Shown piece by piece: positions 28,089 through 38,976 of a stretch of DNA of 64,000 nucleotides (within the stretch, counting starts at the first letter, position 1; each line of letters begins with the position of its first letter). Origin of the DNA: JACCTU01 sp963737405 (GTDB lineage Bacteria; Actinomycetota; Thermoleophilia; Gaiellales; Gaiellaceae); the NCBI GenBank assembly GCA_963737405.1, contig CAVTSL010000013.1, positions 62,001 to 126,000 on the forward strand, written 5' to 3'. Under the pieces are notes generated by a model that worked only from the letters and a program-made list of their open reading frames with translations, was not told the DNA's origin and did no database searches. Both the position numbers and the translations under genes were made by a program.

Positions 28089-28919
28089 GTGGTCGTCACG
28101 CCCGTCGAGCTCCACATCGTTTCGGACTCCACGGGGGAGACGGCCACGCGGCTCGTGCACGCGCTCGAGGCGCAGTTCCCCGACCAGTCGTTCGAGGAGA
28201 TCCGCCACCCGCGAGTCGAGTCGGTCGAGGATCTCGAGACGGCGGTCGGGCTCGCGCGCGGTCGCCCCGCGGTCGTCTTCTACACGCTCGTCAAGCCGGA
28301 GCTCCGCGACGCAATGCGGCGCGCGTGCCGGCGGGCGCGCGTCCACTACTGCGACCTGCTCGGCCAGCCGATCGACGCCGTCTCGCGCGTGACCGGCGCC
28401 GAGGCGCAGGGCCGCGCCGGCGCGCGCGCGCCGCTCGACGCCGGCTACTTCCGCCGGATCGAGGCGATCGAGTTCGCGGTCCGCTTCGACGACGGGATCG
28501 GCGGCGGCCTCGACGAGGCCGACGTCGTGCTCGTCGGCGTCTCGCGCACGTCGAAGACGCCGCTCTCGATGTACCTCGGGAACATGGGCTACAAGACGGC
28601 GAACGTCCCGATCGTCGCCGGCATCGAGCCGCCGGACGACCTCTTCAGGATCAACCCCGTGAAGGTCGTCGGACTGACGATCCATGCCGACCGGCTCGCG
28701 GACATCCGCCAGGCGCGTGCGCGCAACTTCGCGGGGCGAGCGCCGCACTACTCCGAGCTCGCGAAGATCTACGAGGAGCTCGAGCAGGCCGAGGCGATCC
28801 ACCGGCGGCTCGGCTGCCCGGTGATCGACGTCTCCGAGCTCTCGATCGAGGAGACGGCGCAGCGCGTGATCAGGACGGTCGAGCAGCGACGGCGCGACGC
28901 GCAGCCGGTGACGTCGTGA
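28089..28919 (+). CDS. PPDK/PEP synthase regulatory kinase-pyrophosphorylase (DUF299)
   Basis: 276 aa. Bifunctional enzyme that inactivates pyruvate phosphate dikinase by ADP-dependent Thr phosphorylation and reactivates it by phosphorolysis. ELHIVSDSTGETATRLVHAL and the P-loop-like GVSRTSKTPLSMYLG are diagnostic. GTG start follows htrA by 22 bp. Its target ppdK lies 0.9 kb downstream, a common arrangement. Confidence 0.92.
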   Translation: MVVTPVELHIVSDSTGETATRLVHALEAQFPDQSFEEIRHPRVESVEDLETAVGLARGRPAVVFYTLVKPELRDAMRRACRRARVHYCDLLGQPIDAVSRVTGAEAQGRAGARAPLDAGYFRRIEAIEFAVRFDDGIGGGLDEADVVLVGVSRTSKTPLSMYLGNMGYKTANVPIVAGIEPPDDLFRINPVKVVGLTIHADRLADIRQARARNFAGRAPHYSELAKIYEELEQAEAIHRRLGCPVIDVSELSIEETAQRVIRTVEQRRRDAQPVTS

Positions 28920-29176
28920 GCAGGGACCTGAGCGAGAAGGGCTCGGTGCCGCTCCGCTACTGGGCGATGTGGTGGGCGGCGCTGACGGTCGCGGTCGTCG
29001 CCTTCTACATCGTGCTGACGCCGATCTGGATGGGGATCAGGGTCGCCGGCTGGCTGGCCGCGGCGCCGGGTGCCGCGTGGGCAAGTAGCGATGAGCCTAG
29101 AGCTCGACCCGCGCTTCGAGCGGCGTCTCCGAGCCGGGCTCGACCCGGTACGCGCGCTTGCCGGGAACCGCGGTGA
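28916..29176 (+). CDS. Small membrane protein of unknown function
   Basis: GTG at 28916 overlaps the preceding stop by 4 bp. The first 55 residues contain a clear membrane segment (WWAALTVAVVAFYIVLTPIW) and a second weaker one (IRVAGWLAAAPGAAW). After about residue 58 the frame becomes Arg/Ala/Pro-rich and runs 80 bp into the opposite-strand peptidase gene, so the true C-terminus may be shorter; a shift by one base near 29085 would give a stop at TAG. Function unknown. Confidence 0.5.
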   Translation: MSRDLSEKGSVPLRYWAMWWAALTVAVVAFYIVLTPIWMGIRVAGWLAAAPGAAWASSDEPRARPALRAASPSRARPGTRACREPR

Positions 29177-29762
29177 CGACGTCCACGAGCTCGGTTCCCT
29201 CGAAGTGCAGCGCGACGGCGTCCTCCGCGGCCCAGCCCGCCGGGAACCCGTCGTCGACGAGCCCGCGGTAGCGCGGGCGGCGCAGCTCCTCGCCGTCGTA
29301 GTGCGGGCACGCGCTCCCGGGGAGGAACCCGAGCCCGTCGCGCATGCCTACGAGCTGCGGGCCGAACGAGTCGGTCACGCCCGCCTCGAACCAGCAGATC
29401 ATCCCCGCGCTCGAGCCGCACAGCACGATGCCGGACTCCCACGCCTCGCGCAGCACCTCGTCCATGCCGTGGACGCGCCAGACCGCGAGCATGTTCGCGG
29501 TGTTCCCGCCGCCGACGTAGATCACGTCCTGCGCGAGGAGGAAGCCACGGAGGTCCTCGGGCGGCCACGGAAAGAACGAGAGGTGGGTCGCGTCCGCCTT
29601 CTGCCCGTACGTCGAGTAGAAGGCGATCACGTAGCTCGGATCCTCGGCGCTCGCGGTCGGGACGAAGCATGCACGGCGCCCGCGCGCGACCGAGAGCACG
29701 TAGTCGTCGAGCGCGCTGCCGAGGCCTGCGCCGCCGATCGCAACGATGTGTCGTCCCGCCAC
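29097..29762 (-). CDS. pepE: Peptidase E (S51 family)
   Basis: 221 aa. S51 peptidases cleave Asp-X dipeptides with a Ser-His-Glu triad. The nucleophile is in VLCGSSAGMICW; DVIYVGGGNTANMLAVWR and ACPHYDGEE are the other conserved blocks. GTG start; a TACTCC box (29769-29774, minus) ends 6 nt upstream. Confidence 0.9.
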   Translation of the reverse strand: MAGRHIVAIGGAGLGSALDDYVLSVARGRRACFVPTASAEDPSYVIAFYSTYGQKADATHLSFFPWPPEDLRGFLLAQDVIYVGGGNTANMLAVWRVHGMDEVLREAWESGIVLCGSSAGMICWFEAGVTDSFGPQLVGMRDGLGFLPGSACPHYDGEELRRPRYRGLVDDGFPAGWAAEDAVALHFEGTELVDVVTAVPGKRAYRVEPGSETPLEARVEL

Positions 29763-29768
29763 CTTGTG

Positions 29769-29778
29769 GGAGTATTGA
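29769..29778. promoter_or_regulatory. Overlapping divergent -10 boxes, pepE/ppdK
   Basis: GGAGTATTGA holds TACTCC on the minus strand (6 nt before pepE) and TATTGA on the plus strand (29773-29778, 6 nt before ppdK). The boxes share two bases, so only one polymerase can occupy the site at a time. Confidence 0.5.
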
Positions 29779-29784
29779 CGCCCC

Positions 29785-32375
<2,591 letters not shown>

Positions 32376-32379
<4 letters not shown>

Positions 32380-32774
32380 GCGAGGCCGCCGCCCGGCGCT
32401 GGCGCGAGACCTGGCTGCGTGCGTGGCCCGAGCAGGACGTCGAGGCGATCCGCGGGCTCTACGCCGACGACGCCGTCTTTCGCTCGCACCCGTTCCGCGA
32501 CACGCACGACGGCGCCGAGGGCGTGGCGGAGTACGCTCGCTGGGCGTTCGCGGACGAGGAGGCGCCGGCCGAGGTCTGGTTCGGCGAGCCCTTCGTCGCG
32601 GGCGACCGGGCGACCTGCGAGTACTGGGCCGTCGCCCGCTCCGAAGGCCGTGACCAGACGATCGCCGGCGTCTCGGTGCTCCGGTTCGGGCCGGACGGGC
32701 TCGTCGCCACACAGCGCGACTACTGGGCGGTCGAGGACGGCCGGCGCGAGCCGCCCGAGGGCTGGGGGCGCTAG
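32376..32774 (+). CDS. SnoaL/NTF2-like protein
   Basis: 132 aa. The alpha+beta cone fold opening RWRETWLRAWPEQDVEAIRGLYADDAVFRSHPF is clear. Small NTF2-like proteins serve as isomerases or binding proteins; no catalytic pair is obvious. ATG overlaps the ppdK stop (ATGA). Confidence 0.8.
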
Positions 32775-32783
32775 CCTGCGGGT

Positions 32784-33269
32784 GTGAAGGTGCTGCTGGT
32801 CGGGGTCGCCGCGCTGCTCGCCGCCGCACCCACGACGCGTGCGCCGATCCGGGTCGACGGCGTCGCGACGATCCGCCCGGTGAGCCTCGCGAGCGACTGC
32901 GTCCGTGCGGACGCGGCCGACGCGAAGGTCGTCGAGTGCACCGGCAACGGGTCGTTCGCGGGCAAGCCGAGAGCGGCGAACGCGGTGTACACGTGGCACT
33001 GGCACCTGTTCCACGGCGGTGACGAGCCGCAGACGGCCCACGGCGACGAGGACGGCATCCTCGTGCTGCGGCTCGGCACTCGCGGCACGCTGCGGCTCAC
33101 GACCGACGGGTCGAAGAGCCCAGGAGCGAGCTCCGGCACCTGGCGTTACCGGTCGGGGACGAAGCAGTTCGCCGGACGGCGTGGCTCGGGCACGTACCGC
33201 TTCACGACGGTGGTCGGCGGCGAAGGCTGGCGCTCCGCCCGCGTCGTCGTGCGCGGCGTGCTGCGCTAG
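32784..33269 (+). CDS. Secreted protein of unknown function
   Basis: 161 aa with a short signal peptide (VKVLLVGVAALLAAAPTTRA). The mature part is beta-rich with two Cys (SDCVRAD, VECTGNG) and repeated GTR/GTW turns, resembling small beta-barrel domains seen in actinobacterial exported proteins. TAGCCT (32772-32777) ends 6 nt before the GTG, with no Shine-Dalgarno. Confidence 0.6.
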   Translation: MKVLLVGVAALLAAAPTTRAPIRVDGVATIRPVSLASDCVRADAADAKVVECTGNGSFAGKPRAANAVYTWHWHLFHGGDEPQTAHGDEDGILVLRLGTRGTLRLTTDGSKSPGASSGTWRYRSGTKQFAGRRGSGTYRFTTVVGGEGWRSARVVVRGVLR

Positions 33270-34177
33270 GCGCCGAGCGGCACGATCAACCGGCGGTACG
33301 CCGCGCGAGCGCGAGGCTTCGTCGCGATGTCGAACACACCGCCTCGCTGGCCGTTGAACCAGGCGAGCAGCTCGAGCCTTCCGTGCGTGCGCGCGAACTG
33401 CGCCATCCGTTGGATGAACGACGGGTCGTCGATGCCCCAGAGGCCCCACTCGGCGAACGCGTACGGCTTCGAGGGGTGCGCCTTGTACAGGCGCTCGGCC
33501 GCGGCCCACTCGGCCTTGCCTCGGATGAAGTAGAGATCGTTGCCGACGACGTCGACGTAGCGGTCGCCCGGGTAGTACGCCTGCGCCGAGTTCCCGGGAA
33601 GGTCGGGACTGCCGTAGCCCTGCGGGTTCCACATCACCTTGACGCGCGGCAGTGGGTTCTCCGGGAGGTCGCGCGCGATCGGCGGCAGCTTGAGCGCCGC
33701 GAGCCGGGCGTTGATCGTCGCCGCGGGACCCCCGTGGACGATCAGGTAGATGCGCGCGAACGCCTTCCTGAACGCGGCGGTCGAGTACGCGGCTCCCTTC
33801 GACCGGCCGCTCTTCGTGTACGCGCAGTAGGCGTTCCAGTGACCGTTCATCTCCGGGAGCGGACGGACGTAGGCGGGCCGCGCCCAGCGCGAGAGCGACG
33901 CGTTGAGCGCGAAGAGGTAGTCGTCGCCGCGACCCTGCGCGATCGCGAGCGGCGTGATCGGCCCCTCGACGAGCGCGATCATCGGGCTCCCGCCGAGCCG
34001 CTGCAGCACCTGGTCGAACGACGACTGTCCCCAGCCGAAGAGCGCGTGCCCGACCTGCGTCTGCTGTCCCGTCAGCTGCTGGAACCGCGCCTGCCCGCCG
34101 AAGAGGCCGAGCAGCGGCCGCGCCTGCGCGGCAGGGGCGAGGACGAGCGCGAGGACGACGGCGACCAGCGCGCGCAT
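33266..34177 (-). CDS. Secreted glycoside hydrolase-like protein (GH26-like)
   Basis: 303 aa with signal peptide RALVAVVLALVLAPAAQA. The block YVRPLPEMNGHWNAY resembles the acid/base region of GH26 beta-mannanases (RPFHEMNG), and YAFAEWGLWG resembles the nucleophile strand. Both Glu are present. Fold prediction would be needed to confirm; the polysaccharide target is unknown. Converges on the preceding gene with overlapping stops. Confidence 0.7.
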   Translation of the reverse strand: MRALVAVVLALVLAPAAQARPLLGLFGGQARFQQLTGQQTQVGHALFGWGQSSFDQVLQRLGGSPMIALVEGPITPLAIAQGRGDDYLFALNASLSRWARPAYVRPLPEMNGHWNAYCAYTKSGRSKGAAYSTAAFRKAFARIYLIVHGGPAATINARLAALKLPPIARDLPENPLPRVKVMWNPQGYGSPDLPGNSAQAYYPGDRYVDVVGNDLYFIRGKAEWAAAERLYKAHPSKPYAFAEWGLWGIDDPSFIQRMAQFARTHGRLELLAWFNGQRGGVFDIATKPRARAAYRRLIVPLGA

Positions 34178-34196
34178 GCGGGCAGGGTAGCCCGGA

Positions 34197-35103
34197 TCAG
34201 ACGTAGGCGGCGACGGCCCAGTAGGAGAGCGCGACGCTGCCGAGCGCGATCGCGAGCACGCCGACCACGCCCACGAGCCCCGGCCGACCGTACGCCGCGT
34301 GCGACGTCCCGAGGCGCGACAGTGCGAGCGCCGCGAGCGCCCCGGCGACGAGACCGCCGAGATGTCCCCCCACGGAGATGCCGCTGATCACGAACGAGAG
34401 AACGAGGTTGAGCACGATGATCGAGAGCGCCGCGCCGCCGAGCACGAAGTGCCGCTGCCGCTCGAAGACGAGCGCTGCGCCGAGGATCCCGAAGAGCGCG
34501 CCCGACGCGCCGACCGTCGGCGTCGCGAGCGACGTGCCGAACAGCTCGTACTTCCCGAAGAGGAGCGCGCCGGCCGCACCGCCGAGAGCTCCCGCGGCGT
34601 AGATGAGCGCGAAGCGCCAGCGCCCGATCGCCTCCTCGACCGGCGCGCCGACCCACCAGAGAAAAAGCATGTTGAACCCGAGGTGGAGGATGCTCGCGTG
34701 CAGGAACGCGGACGTCACGAGCCGCCACCACTCGCCCTGCGCGACGCCGACGAGGTGCCCGTCCTGGATGCCGATGCCGATCAGGGCGCCCTTGTCGAAG
34801 ATCTCGCCGCCCGGCGAGCCGAGCGTTCCACCACCTGTCGCGAGCATCAGCACGTAGACGCCGACGTTGATCGCGATCAGGATCTTCGTGAGGAGCGCCC
34901 CCTGGCCCTCGACGCCGAACCGCCGGGCCGAGCTCGCCACGCGCGCCGCCCCGGTGCGGACGCCCGCGTGCTCCGCGCACTTGATCCCGACCGGGCGTGT
35001 AGACCATGCAGTCGGGGCACAGCCCGCGGCCGCAGTCCGCACACGAGACGCCCGTCTCGCGGTTCGGGTGCCGGTAGCACGTCATCCGGGGCGCGGTGGC
35101 CAC
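34197..35103 (-). CDS. Rhomboid family intramembrane protease (one frame break)
   Basis: N-terminal zinc-finger-like head CYRHPNRETGVSCADCGRGL...CPDC, then near 34991 one extra base; removing it reads YTPVGIKCAEH and joins the membrane part. Six or more helices carry WWRLVTSAFLHASILHLGFN, the catalytic Ser in VGASGALFG and the His in GGHLGGLVAG. About 301 aa after correction. Start GTG 35103; ATG at 35085 is equally possible. Confidence 0.88.
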
Positions 35104-35110
35104 GGCCGAC

Positions 35111-35117
35111 TAGCGTA
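35111..35117. promoter_or_regulatory. Shared -10 box, rhomboid/comB
   Basis: TAGCGTA: plus-strand TAGCGT ends 6 nt before the comB GTG; minus-strand TACGCT ends 8 nt before the rhomboid GTG. The same 7 bp recurs, inverted, between the glycosyltransferase and phosphatase genes at 44679-44685. Confidence 0.55.
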
Positions 35118-35122
35118 TCGGC

Positions 35123-35803
35123 GTGCGTGTGCACGTCGCGTTTACCCCGTCGGAGGCGGTGCCGGCTCCGATCGGGGTCGTCGTCGACGTGCTCCGGGCG
35201 ACGTCGACCATCGCGCAGGCGCTCGCGAGCGGCTGGCCGAGGGTCCTGTGCGCGCCCGGGATCGAGGAGGCGATCGCGGTGCGGGAGCAGCTGGGGGAGG
35301 GCCTCCTCGGCGGCGAGCGCGACGCGCAGAAGATCGAGGGCTTCGACGTCGGCGCGTCCCCGCGCGAGTTCGTCCAGGGCGGCGACGTTCCGCTCGTCTT
35401 CTCGACGACGAACGGGACGCGCGCGATCCTCACCGCGGCCTCGAGCTGCGAGACGGTGTTCCTCGGCAGCCTCCTCAACCTCGACGCCGTCGCCGCGGCC
35501 GCACGCGAGAGCGGGGAGGACGTGCTCGTCCTCTGCGCCGGGTTCAAGGACTCGTTCGCGCTCGACGACGCGTACTGCGCCGGACGGATCGTCGAGCTCG
35601 TCGGCGGCGAGCGAACGGACGCGTCGAAGGCGAGCGAGCTGATCGCGCGCGCGTTCACGAACGCGTACGAGGGGCTCACCGCGCGCACGTACGGCCCGCC
35701 CGGGCTCGAGGAGGACATCCGGTTCTGCGCGCGCGAGAACGTGCTCGACGTCGTGCCGCGGTTCGACCGCATGGTCGGGCCTGCAGCCGAGATCACGCTC
35801 TAG
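35123..35803 (+). CDS. comB: 2-phosphosulfolactate phosphatase family protein (ComB)
   Basis: 226 aa, Mg-dependent acid phosphatase family. GVVVDVLRATSTIAQAL, the central STTNGTRAI and the Cys/Lys segment VLCAGFKDSFALDDAYCAG are family hallmarks. In methanogens ComB acts in coenzyme M synthesis; bacterial members have other or unknown roles, and no other coenzyme M gene is nearby. Confidence 0.85.
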   Translation: MRVHVAFTPSEAVPAPIGVVVDVLRATSTIAQALASGWPRVLCAPGIEEAIAVREQLGEGLLGGERDAQKIEGFDVGASPREFVQGGDVPLVFSTTNGTRAILTAASSCETVFLGSLLNLDAVAAAARESGEDVLVLCAGFKDSFALDDAYCAGRIVELVGGERTDASKASELIARAFTNAYEGLTARTYGPPGLEEDIRFCARENVLDVVPRFDRMVGPAAEITL

Positions 35804-35815
35804 ACTCCGTGCCAG

Positions 35816-35872
35816 CGGGCTAGCAGCCAGTCCTTGACGACCTCGTTCTGGCGAGGCACGGCTGCTAGCCCG
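35816..35872. repeat. Nested 13-bp palindrome
   Basis: Perfect 13-bp arms CGGGCTAGCAGCC (35816-35828) and GGCTGCTAGCCCG (35860-35872). The 31-nt loop holds a second stem CCTCG/CGAGG (35841-35845/35852-35856). It fills the gap between comB and grpB, 8 nt before the next ATG, with no T-run on either side, so it is not an ordinary terminator. Confidence 0.75.
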
Positions 35873-35880
35873 AACCGACG

Positions 35881-36465
35881 ATGACGGCACGCGTCCCCGA
35901 CCCGAACGACGTCTCCGCGTACGACGCTGCGCTCGACGAGATCACCGTCGGCGGAGCGCAGCCGCTCGCCGCGCCGATCGAGGTGCGCGACTACGACCCC
36001 GAGTGGCCGCGCCTGTACGAGCGCGAGGAAGCGCGGATCCGGTCGATCCTCGGCGAACGCGTGCGCCGGATCGAGCACGTCGGGTCGACGTCGGTTCCCG
36101 GGCTGCCCGCGAAGCCGCAGATCGACATCGTGCTCGAGGTGCCGAACTCGTCCGACGAGCCGTCGTATGCCGACGACCTGGAGGCGGGCGGCTACCCGCT
36201 GAGGATCCGCGAGCGCGACTGGTACGAGCACCGCGTCTTCAAGGGGCCGGACACGAACGTCAACCTCCACGTCTTCACCGAAGGCTGCGAGGAGGTCGAC
36301 CGGATGATCCGCTTCCGCGACTGGCTGCGTGAGAACGACGCGGACAGGACGCTCTATGCCGAGGCGAAGCGCGAGCTCGCCGCGCGCGACTGGAAGTACG
36401 TGCAGCAGTACGCCGACGCCAAGACGGAGGTCGTGCACGAGATCATGGAGCGCGCGGCGCGATGA
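35881..36465 (+). CDS. GrpB family protein (UPF0157)
   Basis: 194 aa. Nucleotidyltransferase-like fold: RIEHVGSTSVPGLPAKPQID followed by IVLEV is the diagnostic GS...D.D block; VNLHVFTEGCEEVDRMIRFRDWLR follows. The biochemical role of the family is not settled. Overlaps the next gene by 4 bp. Confidence 0.85.
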   Translation: MTARVPDPNDVSAYDAALDEITVGGAQPLAAPIEVRDYDPEWPRLYEREEARIRSILGERVRRIEHVGSTSVPGLPAKPQIDIVLEVPNSSDEPSYADDLEAGGYPLRIRERDWYEHRVFKGPDTNVNLHVFTEGCEEVDRMIRFRDWLRENDADRTLYAEAKRELAARDWKYVQQYADAKTEVVHEIMERAAR

Positions 36466-37388
36466 CGCTCCCGCAGCTCTCCGACGCCGTCTTCATCACC
36501 GACGGCGGGCTCGAGACGACGCTCATCTTCCGCGACGGCTTCGACCTGCCGCACTTCGCCGCCTTCACTCTGCTCCGCGACGAGCCCGGCCGCTCAGGGC
36601 TCCGCGCGTACTACGAGCCGTACGTCCGCGTTGCGAGGGAGCACGGAGTCGGCGTCGTCCTCGACACGCCGACGTGGCGCGCGAACCCCGACTGGGGCCC
36701 GCCGCTCGGATACTCGGCGGAGGAGCTCGACGACGCGAACCGGCACGCGGTCGCGCTCGTCGACGAGCTGCGCGCCGACGACGCGAACGTCGTCATCAGC
36801 GGCTGCATCGGCCCGCGCGGCGACGGCTATGTCGTGGACGACCCGATGACGGCGGACGAGGCGGAGCAGTACCACGCCCGGCAGGTCGGCGTCTTCGCGG
36901 ACACCGCGGCAGATCTCGTCACCGCGCTGACGATGACGTACCCGGAGGAGGCCGTCGGCATCGCGCGCGCGGCGGCCGCCGTCGACAGGCCCGCTGTCAT
37001 CTCGTTCACCGTGGAGACGGACGGTCGCCTTCCGACCGGCCAGCCGCTCCGGGAGGCGATCGAGCAGACCGACGCGGAGACGGGCGGAACGGTCGCCTAC
37101 TTCATGGTCAACTGCGCGCACCCGATGCACTTCGACGGTGTGCTCGCAGCCGACGAGCCATGGGTGGGGCGCGTTCGCGGGCTCCGCCCGAACGCCTCGA
37201 CGAGGAGCCACGCCGAGCTCGACGAGGCGGAGGACCTCGACGCAGGCGATCCCGTCGACCTCGGCGCACGGCTCGGAGAGCTGCGAAGGCGGCTCCCGGG
37301 GCTCAACGTCGTCGGCGGCTGCTGCGGCACCGACGAACGTCACGTCGGTGAGATGTGCCGGGCGGTCCTCGCCGCCCGCTCAGCCTGA
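36462..37388 (+). CDS. Homocysteine S-methyltransferase family protein
   Basis: 308 aa TIM barrel. Opening DGGLETTLIFRDGFDLPHFA and the zinc-binding Cys sites FMVNCAHP and VVGGCCGTDERH are present. The enzyme transfers a methyl group to homocysteine or a selenium/sulfur analogue; donor not known. Confidence 0.88.
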   Translation: MTLPQLSDAVFITDGGLETTLIFRDGFDLPHFAAFTLLRDEPGRSGLRAYYEPYVRVAREHGVGVVLDTPTWRANPDWGPPLGYSAEELDDANRHAVALVDELRADDANVVISGCIGPRGDGYVVDDPMTADEAEQYHARQVGVFADTAADLVTALTMTYPEEAVGIARAAAAVDRPAVISFTVETDGRLPTGQPLREAIEQTDAETGGTVAYFMVNCAHPMHFDGVLAADEPWVGRVRGLRPNASTRSHAELDEAEDLDAGDPVDLGARLGELRRRLPGLNVVGGCCGTDERHVGEMCRAVLAARSA

Positions 37389-37411
37389 GGCGACCGACTC
37401 GAGAAGGTCCC

Positions 37412-37441
37412 TTGACAGGCGAACGTCTGTTCGTGTAGAAC
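37412..37441 (+). promoter_or_regulatory. imuB promoter
   Basis: TTGACA (37412-37417) and TAGAAC (37436-37441) with an 18-bp spacer. The ATG is 10 nt after the -10, so the transcript has almost no leader. Both LexA boxes overlap the promoter. Confidence 0.65.
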
Positions 37442-37449
37442 ATACGTTC
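37420..37449. promoter_or_regulatory. Two LexA (SOS) boxes upstream of imuB
   Basis: CGAACGTCTGTTCG (37420-37433) fits the actinobacterial/Gram-positive consensus CGAAC-N4-GTTCG exactly. A second site GAACATACGTTC (37438-37449) keeps the GAAC-N4-GTTC core. Centres are 17 bp apart; one lies in the spacer, the other from the -10 to the start codon, positions suited to repression. Confidence 0.88.
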
Positions 37450-37451
37450 CC

Positions 37452-38636
37452 ATGATCGCCTGCCTCGCCATCCCCGGCTTCCCGCTTCGGGCCGCGCTTC
37501 GTTCCCGGCCCTCGCTCGCGGCCGCTCCTGCGGCGCTCGCACCGCCGGCCGGAGAGGAGCCGCTCGTCGGGCCCGTGACGGCGCCGGCGGAGGCGCAGGG
37601 GGTCAAGCCGGGGATGCGGATGGGGGAGGCGCTCGCGATGTGCCCGGGGCTCGTCCTCGTCGAGGAGGACCCGTCGGCGGCCGAGCAGGCGTGGGAGGGG
37701 ATCCTGCGCAGGCTCGAGGACGCCGGCTTCTCGGTCGAGAGCGCGGAGCCGGGCTGCGCCTACTTCGAGACGCGCGGGGTCGAGCGGCTCTACGGCGGCC
37801 TCGAGGCCGCGCTCCGGAGGGCGCTCGCCTCGGTCGGCTCGGGCTGGGACGCGCGGGTCGGCGCGGCTTCGCGGCGCTTCGCGGCGCTCGCGGCGGCGAA
37901 CGTCGCGCGCCCGGGCCAGGCGCTCGTCGTCTCCGACGCACACACGCGTGAGTTCCTCGCGCCGCTGCCGCTCTCGCTGCTCCCGCTCGACGAGCGCCGG
38001 CAGCTGGAGCTGCGCGAGCTGGGCGTGAAACGACTCGGTGAGCTTGCCGAGCTCCCAAAGGCCGCCGTCGCCGAACGATTGGGGCCGGACGGCCGGCGTG
38101 CCTGGAGCTTGGCGAGAGGGGGCGCGGTGGGGCGGGTGCTGGGGCGGCGCCCGCCCGCCGAGCTCTTCGAGGAGCTCGAGTTCCCCGAGGCGGTCGGGAA
38201 CGAGCTCACCCTGCGGCGCGCGTTCGGCGTGCTGCTCGACCGGCTGCTCGAACGAAGGGAGCGCGATGGACGGTTCGTCCGCAAGGCGGCGATGTCCGCA
38301 CGGCTCGTCGGTGGGGGATCGTGGCGGCGGACGGTCACCATGCGCGACCCCACGGCGGACCGCGACCGCCTGCGGCACGCGCTCGGGCCGAAGCTCGGGG
38401 AGCTGCCCGCGCCGGTCGTCTCGCTCCGGCTCGAGCTGGTCGAGCTGACGGAATCGCAGGGGCAGCAGCTCGAGCTCGTCCAGGCGGCGGGAGCCGAGCT
38501 CCAGACCCGCTTGAGCGAAGGCCTGCGCCAGGTGCGAGCCAGCACCGGCTCGGGCTCGGTTGCATCGGTGGTCGAAGTGGCACCGTGGTCGCGGATCCCG
38601 GAAGCACGCGCGCTGTTCGTACCTCGCGACGACTGA
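37452..38636 (+). CDS. imuB: ImuB-like Y-family polymerase homologue (SOS mutasome)
   Basis: 394 aa. The N-terminal palm keeps the Y-family outline (RMGEALAMCPGLVLVEEDP, YFETRGVERLYGGLEAAL) but the catalytic acidic pair of true Pol IV is not seen, as in ImuB. A helix-hairpin region (ELGVKRLGELAELPKAAVAERLG) and little-finger domain (RRTVTMRDPTADRDRL) follow. ImuB is a scaffold linking DnaE2 to the beta clamp. With DUF6504 and dnaE2 downstream this forms a DNA-damage-induced mutagenesis set. Confidence 0.85.
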   Translation: MIACLAIPGFPLRAALRSRPSLAAAPAALAPPAGEEPLVGPVTAPAEAQGVKPGMRMGEALAMCPGLVLVEEDPSAAEQAWEGILRRLEDAGFSVESAEPGCAYFETRGVERLYGGLEAALRRALASVGSGWDARVGAASRRFAALAAANVARPGQALVVSDAHTREFLAPLPLSLLPLDERRQLELRELGVKRLGELAELPKAAVAERLGPDGRRAWSLARGGAVGRVLGRRPPAELFEELEFPEAVGNELTLRRAFGVLLDRLLERRERDGRFVRKAAMSARLVGGGSWRRTVTMRDPTADRDRLRHALGPKLGELPAPVVSLRLELVELTESQGQQLELVQAAGAELQTRLSEGLRQVRASTGSGSVASVVEVAPWSRIPEARALFVPRDD

Positions 38637-38863
38637 ACGAGCCGCAGTCGGCGCTCGTCGAGGCGCGCTTCGACGGAACGCCGCGGCTCGTCAACCGTCA
38701 AGGAGTCGCGGTCGTGCGCGAGGAGTGGCGCGTCGTCGACCGCTGGTGGACCGACGAGCCGGTGCAGCGGCGCTACTTCGAGCTCGTGCTCGAGTCAGGC
38801 CAGAACGTCGTCGTGTTCCGCGACGAGGAGCGGGGCGGATGGTTCAGCCAGCGCGGTGTGTGA
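38585..38863 (+). CDS. DUF6504 family protein
   Basis: The last 75 residues (SALVEARFDGTPRLVNRQG, VVREEWRVVDRWWTDEP, RRYFELVLESGQNVVVFRDE) match the short proteins found beside imuB in actinobacteria. The start is unsure: GTG 38585 lies inside imuB; CTG 38633 at the imuB stop would give 76 aa and better coupling. A role in the mutasome is inferred from position only. Confidence 0.72.
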   Translation: MVADPGSTRAVRTSRRLNEPQSALVEARFDGTPRLVNRQGVAVVREEWRVVDRWWTDEPVQRRYFELVLESGQNVVVFRDEERGGWFSQRGV

Positions 38864-38865
38864 CG

Positions 38866-38940
38866 CTAGGACGGAACCGCGAAGGCGAGCGCTGTCGCGA
38901 GGACGAGCAGCGTGATCATGATGGAAGCGAGCAGACCCAC
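38866..38940 (-). CDS. 24-residue hydrophobic microprotein
   Basis: Minus strand from GTG 38940 to TAG 38866. The peptide is almost wholly a membrane helix (LLASIMITLLVLATALAFAV). A good ribosome site AGGAG (38946-38950) stands 5 nt before the start, unusual in this window where most genes lack one. Its stop lies 2 nt from the DUF6504 stop on the other strand. Too short for sequence-based family assignment. Confidence 0.5.
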   Translation of the reverse strand: MGLLASIMITLLVLATALAFAVPS

Positions 38941-38976
38941 GGGCGCTCCTTGTTCGTCGGGAAGACCGTCAGACCT

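Noticed and set aside
35816..35872. Rho-independent terminator after comB
   Set aside because: No T-run follows on either strand and the loop is long and structured.
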